From the NCBI RefSeq assembly GCF_013085465.1, contig NZ_CP049838.1, positions 5,828,001-5,892,000 of the forward strand: a stretch of 64,000 nt of DNA, in the 5' to 3' direction. Shown here one piece after another: positions 15,303 to 24,900 of this stretch; the first letter of the stretch is position 1; every line of letters begins with the position of its first letter. The stretch is from Streptomyces asoensis. GTDB taxonomy: Bacteria > Actinomycetota > Actinomycetes > Streptomycetales > Streptomycetaceae. A program made the translations under genes and the position numbers. The notes below the pieces were generated by a model. The model made no database searches. It saw only the letters and a list, made by a program, of their open reading frames with translations, and was not told where the DNA came from.

Positions 15303-16624
15303 CGGGTGCTCTTCGTTGCCGGGTCGTGGTCGTGGTCGGGGTCGGCGTCGGCGTAGCGGGTGGGGGCGGGGACGCCGAGCGCGAGCAGGGCGGTGTCGTC
15401 GTCGAGGCCGTCGCCGAAATCGTCCAGCAGGCCGGTCAGGGCCTCGATGACGGCCTGCGGGGGCCGGCCGGCGTGCTCGGCGGCGAAGGCGCGCAGGGCC
15501 TCGTCGCCGTACAGGCTGTCCCGGTTTTCGCCGGTACGGGCCTCGGTGAGTCCGTCGGTGTAGAGCAGCAGGGTGTCGCCGGGGGCGAGGACCGTGGTGG
15601 CGGCGACGAAGCGCGCGCCGGGCAGAACGCCGACCAGGAGACCGCCCGGGGTGGGCAGGAAGTCGGCCGTGCCGTCGGCACGCAGGACGAGGACCGGCGG
15701 ATGGCCGCCCGAGGCGATGCGGACGGCGACCTGCCCGGTCGCGGGGTCGGGTTCGAGAACCCCGAAGACGGCGGTGCAGTAGCGCGGATCACCGCCGGCG
15801 GAGTACCGCTCGTGCAGCACCTTGTTGAGGGTCGACAGGGCCGCGACCGGGTCGGAGTCGTGCAGCGCCGCCGCCCGCAGCGTGTAGCGGGTCAGCGAGG
15901 TGACGGCGGCGGCCTGGGGACCCTTGCCGCACACATCGCCGAGGAAGAACGCGAAGCGTTTGCCGTCGACCGGGAAGACGTCGTAGAAGTCGCCGCCGAG
16001 CCGGTCGGGGGAGGCCGTGTAGTAGTGGGCGGCCGTCTCCACCCCGGGCACCGGCGGCAGGGTGGCGGGCAGCAGCGACTGCTGGAGCACCGCGAGGGCC
16101 TCCTGCAATCTGGCGCGGTCGGCCTCCGCCTGTCTGCGCGCCTCCTCGGCCGCCTTCCGGCCGCGCAGGAGCTCCTCCTCGTAGGCGCGGCGGTCCCGGG
16201 CGTCGAAGACGGTGGTGCGGATCAGCAGCGGCTCGCCGCCACCGCCGTACTTGACCACCGAGGAGACCAGCACCGGTATTCGGGCGCCGTCGGCCTTCTT
16301 CATCTCGAGCGCGATGCCGCCGATCTCGCCCTGCATGCGCAGCAGCGGCGCGAAATGGGTCTCGTGGTACAGCTTGCCGCCCACGGTCAGCAGGTCGGTG
16401 AACCGCATCCGGCCCACCACCGCCTCCCGCTCCAGACCGAGCCAGCCCAGCAGCGTGGTGTTGATCTTCGCGATGGTGCCGTCCATCAGCATGGACAGGT
16501 ATCCGCACGGCGCGCTCTCGTACAGGTCCTCGGCGCTGTCCTCCAGCAGCGCGGCGAACGCCGCGTCCGAGGTCTTCCCGTTGTCGGGATCGGCCGGGTC
16601 GGGTTGCCGGCCGGTCCGGCACAT
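15299..16624 (-). CDS. PAS-PP2C serine phosphatase (RsbP-like)
   Basis: 441 aa from ATG 16624 (TGATG overlap with the upstream hydrolase gene). Domains: PAS sensor at about residues 25-145 (ESAPCGYLSML, then LLGWLGLERE), a Glu/Arg-rich coiled coil at ~150-185, then a PP2C SpoIIE-type phosphatase with GGDFYDVF (~210), LGDVCGKG, GGHPPVL, LLYTDGLTEAR and DDDTALL, which carry the metal-binding aspartates. PAS + coiled coil + PP2C is the RsbP layout. Together with the RsbQ-like hydrolase it should dephosphorylate the STAS protein downstream, under energy or ligand stress. Confidence 0.92.
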   Translation of the reverse strand: MCRTGRQPDPADPDNGKTSDAAFAALLEDSAEDLYESAPCGYLSMLMDGTIAKINTTLLGWLGLEREAVVGRMRFTDLLTVGGKLYHETHFAPLLRMQGEIGGIALEMKKADGARIPVLVSSVVKYGGGGEPLLIRTTVFDARDRRAYEEELLRGRKAAEEARRQAEADRARLQEALAVLQQSLLPATLPPVPGVETAAHYYTASPDRLGGDFYDVFPVDGKRFAFFLGDVCGKGPQAAAVTSLTRYTLRAAALHDSDPVAALSTLNKVLHERYSAGGDPRYCTAVFGVLEPDPATGQVAVRIASGGHPPVLVLRADGTADFLPTPGGLLVGVLPGARFVAATTVLAPGDTLLLYTDGLTEARTGENRDSLYGDEALRAFAAEHAGRPPQAVIEALTGLLDDFGDGLDDDTALLALGVPAPTRYADADPDHDHDPATKSTR

Positions 16625-17427
16625 CACCGCAGCCCGGCCAGGAAGCCGGTGATCGCCTCGTTGGTGGCCTCGGGCGCGGACAGGTGCGGGCAGTGCCCGG
16701 TGGCGTCGAGAGTGATCAGCGTCGAGCCGGGGATCGCCCGGTGGACGAAGGCGCCGACCTCCCGGGGCGCGATGGCGTCCTGCGTGCACTCCAGCACCAG
16801 CGTCGGCACCCGCACGCTCTTCAGGTCGTCCCGCGAGTCCGACAGGAACGTGGTCCGGGCGAAGACGCGCGCCATGTCCGGGTCGGTGGCGCAGAAACTG
16901 TTCTTCAGCTCCTCGCCGAGCTCGGGCCGCTCCGCGTTCCCCATGATCACCGGTGCCATCGCCGCCGACCAGCCCAGATAGTTCGACTCCAGTGAGGTCA
17001 GCAGCTCGTCGATGTCCGGCGCGGTGAACCCGCCCCGGTAGTCCTCGTCGTCGATGTAACGCGGAGAGGGGGCGACCATCACCAGCGCGCCGATGCGCTC
17101 CGGAGCCAGGTCGGCGGCCAGCACGCCGATCATCGCGCTGACCGAGTGCCCCACGAACACCGCGTCGCGCAGGTCGAGCGCCTCGCACACCTCCACCACG
17201 TCGCGCGCGTAACCGTCGAGAGAGCTGTAGCGGGCCTCCGAGAACGCGGACAGATCCGAGCGGCCCGACCCCACGTAGTCGAACATCACCACCCGGTACT
17301 TCTCGGCCAGGGCGGGCACGGTGAGTCGCCACATGTTCTGATCACAGCCGAATCCATGCGCCAGCACCACCGTGGGCCCCTGCGGGTTGCCGGTGACCGT
17401 GACGTTGTTCCTGCGATCGATGTCCAT
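16624..17427 (-). CDS. RsbQ-like alpha/beta hydrolase
   Basis: 267 aa from ATG 17427 (GTG 17433 also possible). It opens like Bacillus RsbQ, with the HGFGCDQNMW oxyanion region and FDYVGSGRSDL. The triad is Ser95 (VGHSVSA), Asp217 (TQDAIAP) and His245 (TGHCPHLS), nearly the same spacing as RsbQ Ser96-Asp219-His247. RsbQ is required by the RsbP phosphatase, probably to supply a small hydrophobic signal; plant KAI2/D14 hormone receptors are relatives. First gene of a coupled three-gene operon with the RsbP-like and STAS genes. Confidence 0.92.
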   Translation of the reverse strand: MDIDRRNNVTVTGNPQGPTVVLAHGFGCDQNMWRLTVPALAEKYRVVMFDYVGSGRSDLSAFSEARYSSLDGYARDVVEVCEALDLRDAVFVGHSVSAMIGVLAADLAPERIGALVMVAPSPRYIDDEDYRGGFTAPDIDELLTSLESNYLGWSAAMAPVIMGNAERPELGEELKNSFCATDPDMARVFARTTFLSDSRDDLKSVRVPTLVLECTQDAIAPREVGAFVHRAIPGSTLITLDATGHCPHLSAPEATNEAITGFLAGLR

Positions 17428-17501
17428 ACCCACCAGTTTCCCAAACTCCGCTCATTGCTGCGGGGCCCGCCCCCCCCCACGCCCGGTGCTGCGCCCGGTG
17501 C

Positions 17502-18233
17502 TCAGGCGTCCGGTGCGGTCGGCCTGCGGGCGATCAGGAAGGCCTGCGGGGTCGATTCGCCGAGGTCTGCGTCCCGCTCACGCACCGTGCGCGACAGCAT
17601 CGCGAAACCGGCCGCCGTGAGCAGCTCGGCCATCCGTTCGGGGCGGCGGCGTTCGAAGTCGATGGCTACCGGGTGGCCCCACGGCCGGTCGTAGTGGCGC
17701 GGTTCGTCGCCGACCTGGAAGGCGAGAAGGAGATGCCCACCGGGGACGAGCACGCGATGGAACTCGGCGAAGAGGGCGGGCAGCTCGTCCACAGGGGTGT
17801 GGATGGAGGAGTAGAAGGAGACGACCCCCGCCAGACTCTCGTCGGCGAAGTCCAGCTCCAGCATCGAGCCCTGCTCGAACCGGATCTTCGGGTTCTCGCG
17901 CCGCGCGACCGCCAGCATCGACTCCGACAGGTCGAGTCCGGAGATGTCGAGCCCGCGCGAGGCCAGGAACCCCGTCGACCGGCCGGGCCCGCACCCGAGG
18001 TCCGCCACCCGGCCACCGGCGCCGACGAGCTCGGCGTACGCGGTGAGCACGGCCCGCTCCAGCGGCCTGGCCACCAGCTCGTCACGGTAGCGCTCGGCGT
18101 AGTCCTCGGCGATGGCGTCGTAGAAGGTCCGTGTGGCGGCGACGAAGCCGGGGGTGGCGGAGGCGGAGGCGGAGTCCGGGGCGAGGGCGACGGAGTCCGG
18201 CGTGGCGGAGGTGGGGTCCGTGGTGTCGGTCAT
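17502..18233 (-). CDS. class I SAM-dependent methyltransferase
   Basis: 243 aa from ATG 18233. The first ~28 residues are Ala/Ser/Pro-rich and probably disordered. SAM motif I is VADLGCGPGRSTGFLA at residue ~75, with an acidic motif II region LDISGLDLS and the post-I segment MLELDF. The family methylates small molecules; the substrate is not evident. No operon partner; it ends 68 nt before the end of the RsbQ-like gene's upstream region. Confidence 0.85.
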   Translation of the reverse strand: MTDTTDPTSATPDSVALAPDSASASATPGFVAATRTFYDAIAEDYAERYRDELVARPLERAVLTAYAELVGAGGRVADLGCGPGRSTGFLASRGLDISGLDLSESMLAVARRENPKIRFEQGSMLELDFADESLAGVVSFYSSIHTPVDELPALFAEFHRVLVPGGHLLLAFQVGDEPRHYDRPWGHPVAIDFERRRPERMAELLTAAGFAMLSRTVRERDADLGESTPQAFLIARRPTAPDA

Positions 18234-18306
18234 GGGCGGTGAGCCTAGGAGCGGCCACTGACAACGGGGGCGGTTCTACGCCACCCCCGTCGCCAGGACC
18301 AAAGGC

Positions 18307-18336
18307 AGGAGCCCCGTGCCGCGGCACAGGGCTCCT
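18307..18336 (-). terminator. hairpin terminator downstream of the cold-shock gene
   Basis: AGGAGCCC (18307-18314) pairs with GGGCTCCT (18329-18336), and inside it GTGCC pairs with GGCAC across GC. The result is a nearly continuous 13-bp stem with one mismatch. It lies 42 nt past the stop of the cold-shock gene on its strand. No long U-run follows, as is common in Streptomyces. Confidence 0.7.
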
Positions 18337-18377
18337 TGGGTACTGCTCTCAGACTTGCGATCTCAGGGTTCTGAAGA

Positions 18378-18581
18378 TCAGACGGGGGTGACGTTCTCCG
18401 CCTGGGGACCCTTCGGGCCCTGCGTCACGTCGAAGGAGACCTGCTGGTTCTCCTCGAGCGAGCGGAAACCCTGCGCGTTGATCGCGGAGTAGTGGACGAA
18501 GACGTCGGGGCCGCCGCCTTCTTGGGCGATGAAGCCAAAGCCCTTTTCGGCGTTGAACCACTTCACGGTTCCGGTAGCCAT
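18378..18581 (-). CDS. cold-shock protein, CspA family
   Basis: 67-aa single OB-fold RNA chaperone that binds single-stranded nucleic acid and melts RNA structure. ATG 18581 has GGAGGG 5 nt upstream. It carries RNP1 (KGFGFIA) and RNP2 (DVFVHYS), the start [14 protein letters not shown] typical of Streptomyces Csp, and standard length. The gene has a long untranslated leader (~150 nt by the promoter proposed at 18740-18767), a feature of cold-regulated csp genes. Confidence 0.97.
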   Translation of the reverse strand: MATGTVKWFNAEKGFGFIAQEGGGPDVFVHYSAINAQGFRSLEENQQVSFDVTQGPKGPQAENVTPV

Positions 18582-18739
18582 AAGCCCTCCTTGGGCCCAA
18601 AGGGTTGCCCTGCTCCAGAACCCTGCAAGCGTGAAAGCAAGTGCCGCACAACTGCATACGTCTGAAAACGACGAGAGCCCGCGGTTACATGCTCCGCAGG
18701 CTCTGTACTGCAAGGGAAACCAAACTGCAACTTGCGGCG

Positions 18740-18767
18740 AGCCTAGCATGCAGGCAGCCGAAAGCAA
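18740..18767 (-). promoter_or_regulatory. candidate promoter of the cold-shock gene
   Basis: On the minus strand, TTGCTT (18762-18767) and TAGGCT (18740-18745) are 16 nt apart, a fair vegetative-type promoter. Transcription would start near 18733 and leave a leader of about 150 nt before ATG 18581. Sequence match only. Confidence 0.4.
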
Positions 18768-18860
18768 TAGAGGTCAAGATCACGTCACCCGGATGTTTGA
18801 AGATCCCCGGAAGAGGTTGACCGAGGGGGTGGAGTGCCCACGGTATCCGATGGGGTCTAG

Positions 18861-19718
<858 letters not shown>

Positions 19719-19791
19719 CCACGGCACTACGCTGCTGCCGAGTCCAATGGGGCCCCGCGGGGGCGCCTTTCGGGGGAGAGGTGGACGTCCA

Positions 19792-21525
19792 ATGCAGCCG
19801 CTCGGAGCCGACGAACCCACGACCGTGGGTCCCTACCGGCTGCTCGGCCGCCTCGGCTCCGGCGGGATGGGCCGCGTCTACCTGGGCCGCAGCGCCGGCG
19901 GCCGCACGGTCGCCGTGAAGATCGTGCACCCGCACCTCGCGCTCGACGAGGAGTTCCGCGCCCGCTTCCGGCGCGAGGTCGAGGCCGCGCGGCGGGTCGG
20001 CGGCGCGTGGACCTCGCCGGTCCTGGACGCCGATCCGGAGGCGACGGTGCCATGGGTCGCCACGGGCTACGCGGCCGGCCCGTCCCTCGCCGCGGCGGTC
20101 ACCTCCGGCGGCGGACCGCTGCCCGAGCACTCCGTACGGGTGCTGGGCGCGGGCCTGGCCGAGGCACTGGCGACCGTGCACGAACTGGGCCTGGTGCACC
20201 GGGACGTGAAGCCGTCCAACGTCCTGCTGACGGTGGACGGTCCGCTGCTCATCGACTTCGGCATCGCCCGGGCGACCGACGGCACGGCGTCGCTCACCTC
20301 GACCGGCGTCTCGGTCGGCTCGCCCGGCTACATGGCCCCCGAGCAGATCCTCGGCAAGGTCGCGTCCGGCGCGGCCGACGTCTTCTCCCTCGGCGCGGTG
20401 TTGGCGTACGCGGCGACCGGGCGGCCCCCGTTCCCCGGGGACTCCTCGGCCGCCCTCCTCTACAAGGTCGTCCACGAGCAGCCCGAGCTGGGCGAGCCGG
20501 AGAGCGGGCTGCGGGGCGAACTCCGGGCGGTGGTCGAGGCCTGTCTGTCCAAGGACCCGACCGCCCGGCCGGCCCCCGCCGAGGTGGCCCGGCGGCTCGC
20601 CCCCGAGGGCGCCGCCCGGCTGGTGGCGGGCGGGTGGCTGCCGGGTGCGCTGGTGGAGCAGCTGGGGCGGAGCGCGGTACAGCTGCTGAACCTGGAGGGG
20701 ACGGGGGCCGGGGTGGAACCGGTCGCGTCCGGGCCGGTGGGGTTCAGCAGTCCGGCGGTGACCTCGGGGAAGCCGGCGGTGTCGTTCGGGGAGCCGGCGG
20801 TGTCGTTGGGCGAGTTCGGGCCGCCACCGGTGATGGGCGGGGGTGCCGCCACCCCGGCCGACGAGTCGCGTCGCGTCCCCGAGCCGAGGGACGTCGAGCC
20901 GGCGGCCGTCGGCACGGACCGGCCGGGCAAGGTCTCCGTCACCGTGGCCGCCACCGCGGCTCCTGGGGAGGGCGGGCGCGGGCGGCGGCTGAGCTGCACC
21001 GTCGCGCTGGCGGTCGCGGGGGCGATGGCGGCGGTCACCGTCGGGTCGGTGTTCCTGTTCCGCATGCTGCCGGGCGACGACGACCGCAACGACGCCTCCG
21101 GCAGCGACGCCTACTCCTCGGCGCCGGCGGACGGTTCGAGCTCCGGCCCGGCCGCCTCGCAGGCGCCCACCGCGCTCCCGGCCCGCTATGTCGGCACCTG
21201 GGAGGGCGAGGGCAGTGGTCTCGGCGGCACGCTGCCGATGGGCACCTTCCGGGTGACGGTCCAACAGGCCGACGTGGGCGACAAGTTGGGGGAGCTGCGG
21301 CAGACCGATGTGCTCGGCGGCAGCTGTCTCGACGTCCTGACGCTGAAGCAGGTGACCGACAAGGACGTCGTCGCCACCTCGGTCGGGGCCAAGAGCAACC
21401 ACAGCGGCTGCAATCCCGAGCCCCACACGATCCGGCTCACCCCGACCGGCGACGACCTGACGTACGCCTCGGACAGCACGGCGGAGGGCAATCCGGTGGC
21501 GCGCATGTCGAAGGTCGAGCAGTGA
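19792..21525 (+). CDS. transmembrane Ser/Thr protein kinase (PknB-type)
   Basis: 577 aa. ATG 19792 is preferred over ATG 19747 because GGGGGAGAGG lies about 10 nt upstream. Kinase domain at residues ~15-275: Gly loop GSGGMGRVYLG (22-32), Lys43, catalytic HRD (136-138), DFG (155), and the MAPEQ segment. A long Pro/Gly/Ser-rich linker follows, then one transmembrane helix at ~403-424 and an extracellular domain (~425-577) with two Cys, which may sense a ligand. No PASTA repeats. The stop overlaps the next gene's GTG by 4 nt, so the small membrane protein downstream is probably co-translated. Confidence 0.93.
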   Translation: MQPLGADEPTTVGPYRLLGRLGSGGMGRVYLGRSAGGRTVAVKIVHPHLALDEEFRARFRREVEAARRVGGAWTSPVLDADPEATVPWVATGYAAGPSLAAAVTSGGGPLPEHSVRVLGAGLAEALATVHELGLVHRDVKPSNVLLTVDGPLLIDFGIARATDGTASLTSTGVSVGSPGYMAPEQILGKVASGAADVFSLGAVLAYAATGRPPFPGDSSAALLYKVVHEQPELGEPESGLRGELRAVVEACLSKDPTARPAPAEVARRLAPEGAARLVAGGWLPGALVEQLGRSAVQLLNLEGTGAGVEPVASGPVGFSSPAVTSGKPAVSFGEPAVSLGEFGPPPVMGGGAATPADESRRVPEPRDVEPAAVGTDRPGKVSVTVAATAAPGEGGRGRRLSCTVALAVAGAMAAVTVGSVFLFRMLPGDDDRNDASGSDAYSSAPADGSSSGPAASQAPTALPARYVGTWEGEGSGLGGTLPMGTFRVTVQQADVGDKLGELRQTDVLGGSCLDVLTLKQVTDKDVVATSVGAKSNHSGCNPEPHTIRLTPTGDDLTYASDSTAEGNPVARMSKVEQ

Positions 21526-22103
21526 ACCGGTCCCGGGCCCGGGCCGGCTGGGGTGTCGCCGCGGGCGTCCTCATTCTCGCGGCCCTCCTCGCCGTCCTGC
21601 TGTTCGCCATGGGCCTGTGGAGGTGGTTCGTGCGCGCGACGGCACCGGCCCTGGTGGACCTGCCCGGCGGCGGCTGGACGGCCGGCGCGGTGCTCGGGCT
21701 GCTGTCCGTGGCCGGCTGGGTCGGTGGCGCGTGGTTCTCCTCCCCGGAACGGAACCGGAACCCGGACCGGAACCCGGACCGGAACCGCGGTCGCGTCGGC
21801 CCGGCGCGGGTCGGGCTCGCGATCGGGGGAGCGGCCTGCTGGACGGTGGCGTTCGGCGCGCTGATGTACGTCCTCGGCGCCCTGCCCGGCCGCAACTGCC
21901 GCTCGGGCGCGACGATGTGCGCGTACATCCCGGGCACGGGCAGCGCGTTCCTCGCCTACGCGGCCACGGCCGCACTGCTCGGCGGGCTCTGGTACCGCCG
22001 GCGCGGCACGGTGACCGCGGCGCGCCGCGCGGAGGAGCGGGCCCGGATGAGGAGGCTGCGCAAGAAGGGCAAGGGCAGGAGCAGGGCGGCGAGGTCTTCA
22101 TGA
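21522..22103 (+). CDS. hypothetical membrane protein coupled to the kinase gene
   Basis: 193 aa from GTG 21522, overlapping the kinase stop (GTGA). About four hydrophobic helices (residues ~10-30, ~48-68, ~100-120, ~140-160). A loop near residue 75-88 carries a short direct repeat (RNPDRNPDRNRG), and the C-terminal tail is strongly basic (KKGKGRSRAARSS). No named family recognised. Coupling to the kinase suggests a functional link, but that is inference. Confidence 0.7.
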   Translation: MNRSRARAGWGVAAGVLILAALLAVLLFAMGLWRWFVRATAPALVDLPGGGWTAGAVLGLLSVAGWVGGAWFSSPERNRNPDRNPDRNRGRVGPARVGLAIGGAACWTVAFGALMYVLGALPGRNCRSGATMCAYIPGTGSAFLAYAATAALLGGLWYRRRGTVTAARRAEERARMRRLRKKGKGRSRAARSS

Positions 22104-22107
22104 GGCC

Positions 22108-22881
22108 ATGTCACGGTCCCCAGGATCTCTGCCGATGACCACACCTCCCGACGACCTGGCGCTGATCACCGTCGCAGCGCTCTGGGGCGCCATCGCGGGG
22201 GCGCTGCTGCCGCGGCCCGTCCACCGGTTCTCCGTGCCGTGGGAGGAGAGGGCCGACGGCTGGCGGACGACCTGCCCGGACGGCCATCCGATCCGGGGGT
22301 GGCTCGGACGAGCGAGGTGCGGCCGCTGCGCTGCTTCCTACGCGCCCGGTGCCGTCGGTCTTCCCCTGCTCACCGCTGTCGTCTGTGCCGCGCTCGCCGC
22401 CGCGACCGGTGTCCGGCCCGAGCTCGTCGTCTGGCTGCTGCTCGCGCCGGTCGGGGTGCTGCTGGCCGCCGTCGACCTGCGGGTGCGCCGACTGCCCGAT
22501 CCGCTCACTCTCCCGCTCGCGGCCGCCGCCCTCGTCCTGCTGGGCCCGGCCGCGCTGCTGCCCGAGCACGCCGGCGACTGGACGACGGCCCTGCTGGGCG
22601 CGCTCGCCCTCGGCGCCGGATATCTCGCGCTGCATCTCGTCAACCCCGGCGGCATGGCCTACGGCGACGTGAAACTGGCGCTCTCGATGGGTGCCGTCCT
22701 CGGCTGGTACGGCTGGGCGACGGTCATGCTGGGCATGTTCGCCGCGTTCCTGCTCGGGGCGCTGTACGGCGGCGCCCTGGCCGTCGTGGGACGGGCCGGC
22801 CGCAAGACGACGATCGCCTTCGGGCCGTTCATGCTCGCCGGGACTTTCGCCGGGCTGCTGATCGGTGCGTACGCGGCCTGA
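22108..22881 (+). CDS. prepilin leader peptidase, A24 family
   Basis: 257 aa from ATG 22108 (ATG 22135 is an alternative). A membrane aspartyl peptidase that removes leader peptides from type IV or Flp-type prepilins. The two catalytic aspartates are Asp123 in AAVDLRVRRLPD and Asp187 in the GDVK motif (AYGDVKLALSMG). About seven helices. A short N-terminal cytoplasmic segment contains two Cys (RARCGRCAAS), reminiscent of the zinc/methyltransferase segment of full-length PilD but reduced. No pilin genes lie nearby. Confidence 0.85.
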   Translation: MSRSPGSLPMTTPPDDLALITVAALWGAIAGALLPRPVHRFSVPWEERADGWRTTCPDGHPIRGWLGRARCGRCAASYAPGAVGLPLLTAVVCAALAAATGVRPELVVWLLLAPVGVLLAAVDLRVRRLPDPLTLPLAAAALVLLGPAALLPEHAGDWTTALLGALALGAGYLALHLVNPGGMAYGDVKLALSMGAVLGWYGWATVMLGMFAAFLLGALYGGALAVVGRAGRKTTIAFGPFMLAGTFAGLLIGAYAA

Positions 22882-22953
22882 CGTCCGGCTGCCGGTACCG
22901 CTGGCGTAGGCTGGTTCGGTCCGCCCACAACCCTTGACGAAAGGGACGCTCCG

Positions 22954-24153
22954 GTGCCCGAGAAGGCCGACCTCCAGTCCGTGCTCGACCGTGCCGCGGA
23001 CGGCGGGCGGATCACCCCGGAAGAGGCCCTCGACCTCTACCGCGACGCCCCCCTGCACGCGCTCGGCGCCGCCGCCGACGCCGTACGCCGCCGTATGTAC
23101 GCGGGCACCGAGCACATCGCCACGTACATCATCGAGCGGAACATCAACTACACCAACGTGTGCGTCACGGCGTGCAAGTTCTGCGCCTTCTACGCGGCCC
23201 CCAAGGACAAGGCCAAGGGCTGGACGCGCGACCTCGACGACATCCTGCGCCGGTGCGCCGAGACCGTCGAGCTCGGCGGCACGCAGATCATGTTCCAGGG
23301 CGGGCACCACCCGGACTTCGGGGTGGAGTACTACGAGCAGCATTTCGCCGCCATCAAGGAGGCGTTCCCGCAGCTGGTGATCCACTCGCTGGGAGCGTCC
23401 GAGGTCGAGCACATGGCGCGGATCTCGAAGGTGTCCGTCGAGGAGGCCATCACCCGTATCCACGCCGCCGGCCTCGACTCCTTCGCCGGCGCCGGCGCCG
23501 AGCTGCTCCCCGCCCGTCCCCGCAAGGCCATCGCCCCGCTCAAGGAGTCCGGCGAGCGCTGGCTGGAGATCATGGAGACCGCGCACGGGCTGGGCGTCGA
23601 GTCGACGTCCACCATGCTGATGGGCACCGGCGAGACCAACGCCGAGCGTATCGAGCACCTGCGGATGATCCGTGACGTGCAGGACCGGACGGGCGGCTTC
23701 CGGGCCTTCATCCCGTACACGTACCAGCCCGAGAACAACCATCTGAAGGGCCGCACCCAGACGACGCTCTTCGAGTACCTGCGGATGATCGCGATCGCCC
23801 GGCTGTTCTTCGACAACGTCCGGCACATCCAGGGCTCGTGGCTGACGACGGGCAAGGAGGTCGGCCAACTCTCCCTGCACTACGGCGCGGACGACCTCGG
23901 CTCGATCATGCTGGAGGAGAACGTCGTCTCCTCGGCCGGCGCCAAGCACCGCTCCAACCGCCTCGAGATCATCGACCTGATCCGGAAGGCGGGCCGGGTC
24001 CCGGCCCAGCGCGCGACGACGTACGAGCACCTCCTCGTGCACGACGACCCGGCGAACGACCCGGTGGACGAGCGGGTCATGTCCCACATCTCGTCGACCG
24101 CGATCGCCGGCGGCACCGCCCACCCCGAACTGAAGCTCCTCGCCTCCAACTAG
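22954..24153 (+). CDS. mqnC: cyclic dehypoxanthinyl futalosine synthase (radical SAM)
   Basis: 399 aa from GTG 22954, with GAAAGGGA upstream. The radical-SAM cluster motif is Cys70-x3-Cys74-x2-Cys77 (CVTACKFC). Family marks include MFQGGHHPDFGVEYYE, FAGAGAELLPARPR and MLMGTGETNAERIEHL. MqnC cyclises dehypoxanthinyl futalosine, a middle step of the futalosine menaquinone route. TAGGCT at 22907-22912 may be the -10 element. The truncated amidohydrolase-like gene begins 17 bp after its stop and is probably cotranscribed. Confidence 0.96.
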   Translation: MPEKADLQSVLDRAADGGRITPEEALDLYRDAPLHALGAAADAVRRRMYAGTEHIATYIIERNINYTNVCVTACKFCAFYAAPKDKAKGWTRDLDDILRRCAETVELGGTQIMFQGGHHPDFGVEYYEQHFAAIKEAFPQLVIHSLGASEVEHMARISKVSVEEAITRIHAAGLDSFAGAGAELLPARPRKAIAPLKESGERWLEIMETAHGLGVESTSTMLMGTGETNAERIEHLRMIRDVQDRTGGFRAFIPYTYQPENNHLKGRTQTTLFEYLRMIAIARLFFDNVRHIQGSWLTTGKEVGQLSLHYGADDLGSIMLEENVVSSAGAKHRSNRLEIIDLIRKAGRVPAQRATTYEHLLVHDDPANDPVDERVMSHISSTAIAGGTAHPELKLLASN

Positions 24154-24169
24154 TCCAACTAGGGCTCCC

Positions 24170-24781
24170 TTGCTGACGATTCACGCCGACTCCAGGGGCC
24201 GGGCCCTCGCCGTCGAGGGCGCCCGGATCGCCGAGACCGGTCCGCTGGAGCAGCTCGTCGCCGCGTATCCGTCGGCGCGGGTGCGCCAGTGGCCCGGCAT
24301 CCTGACGCCCGGTCTCGTCAACCCGCACGGCACGGAGTTGCTGGAGGGGGCCTACCACCCCGACCCGCGCGAGGCCGAAGAGCTGGGCGCCGAGCCGCTG
24401 ACCGGGGACGCGCTCACGGCACTGGCCCCGGACGACGCCCGCTGGGGCGCGAGCGCCCGGCGCGGGGTGCAGCGCATGCTGGCCCACGGCACGGTCGCGG
24501 TGGCCTGCGGGGAACTGCGCCGACGCGCGGTGCGGGACGCCGTGGCCCGCTCCGGCCTGGCGGTCGTGGGCCGGCCCGCGACGCCGCACCTCGGCGGGGT
24601 GCCCTCGCTGGATCCGTACGCCTGCGGCCTGCCGGTGGAGTTCGCTCCGCCCAGGGAACGCGGCTCCGCCGCCCGCTTCGCCGTCTTCGACGTGCCCGAC
24701 GAGGCGGCCCTGTCGACCCGGGGCGCGGGAACCTGCGTGGCCACGGTGATCGAGGGCCGCCTGGTGTACCGGAGGCGGTGA
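24170..24781 (+). CDS. truncated amidohydrolase-like protein downstream of mqnC
   Basis: 203 aa from an apparent TTG start at 24170. It begins like the N-terminal beta-sandwich of imidazolonepropionase/adenine-deaminase-type amidohydrolases (ALAVEGARIAETGPLEQL, then WPGILTPGLVNPHGTELLEG). Where the metal-binding HxH should follow there is NPHGTE, and the TIM-barrel core is mostly absent. The end returns to the sandwich fold (TCVATVIEGRLVYRRR). It therefore probably lacks hydrolase activity. Position after mqnC hints at a link with futalosine processing. Function unknown. Confidence 0.72.
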   Translation: MLTIHADSRGRALAVEGARIAETGPLEQLVAAYPSARVRQWPGILTPGLVNPHGTELLEGAYHPDPREAEELGAEPLTGDALTALAPDDARWGASARRGVQRMLAHGTVAVACGELRRRAVRDAVARSGLAVVGRPATPHLGGVPSLDPYACGLPVEFAPPRERGSAARFAVFDVPDEAALSTRGAGTCVATVIEGRLVYRRR

Positions 24782-24810
24782 ATCGTCTCCCCCGGGACGG
24801 AGCGGCGAGC

Positions 24811-24845
24811 CGCCCCCCAGGGGCGCGGGGAACTGCGCGACCGGC
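24811..24845. repeat. short dispersed Streptomyces intergenic element
   Basis: The intergenic stretch contains CGCCCC-3 nt-GGGGCG (24811-24825) followed by GCGGGGAACTGCGCGACCGG. A GGGGCGCGGGGAACTGCGCGA-like segment recurs between genes in many Streptomyces genomes. It lies between the convergent ends of the amidohydrolase-like and GH18 genes, so a role as a terminator or structured spacer is possible. Recurrence is from general knowledge; only one copy was noticed in this window. Confidence 0.5.
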
Positions 24846-24900
24846 TACGACGGACCGGCAGCCGACACACGACCGGACCTTCCGGGTCCTGCCGCGGGCC

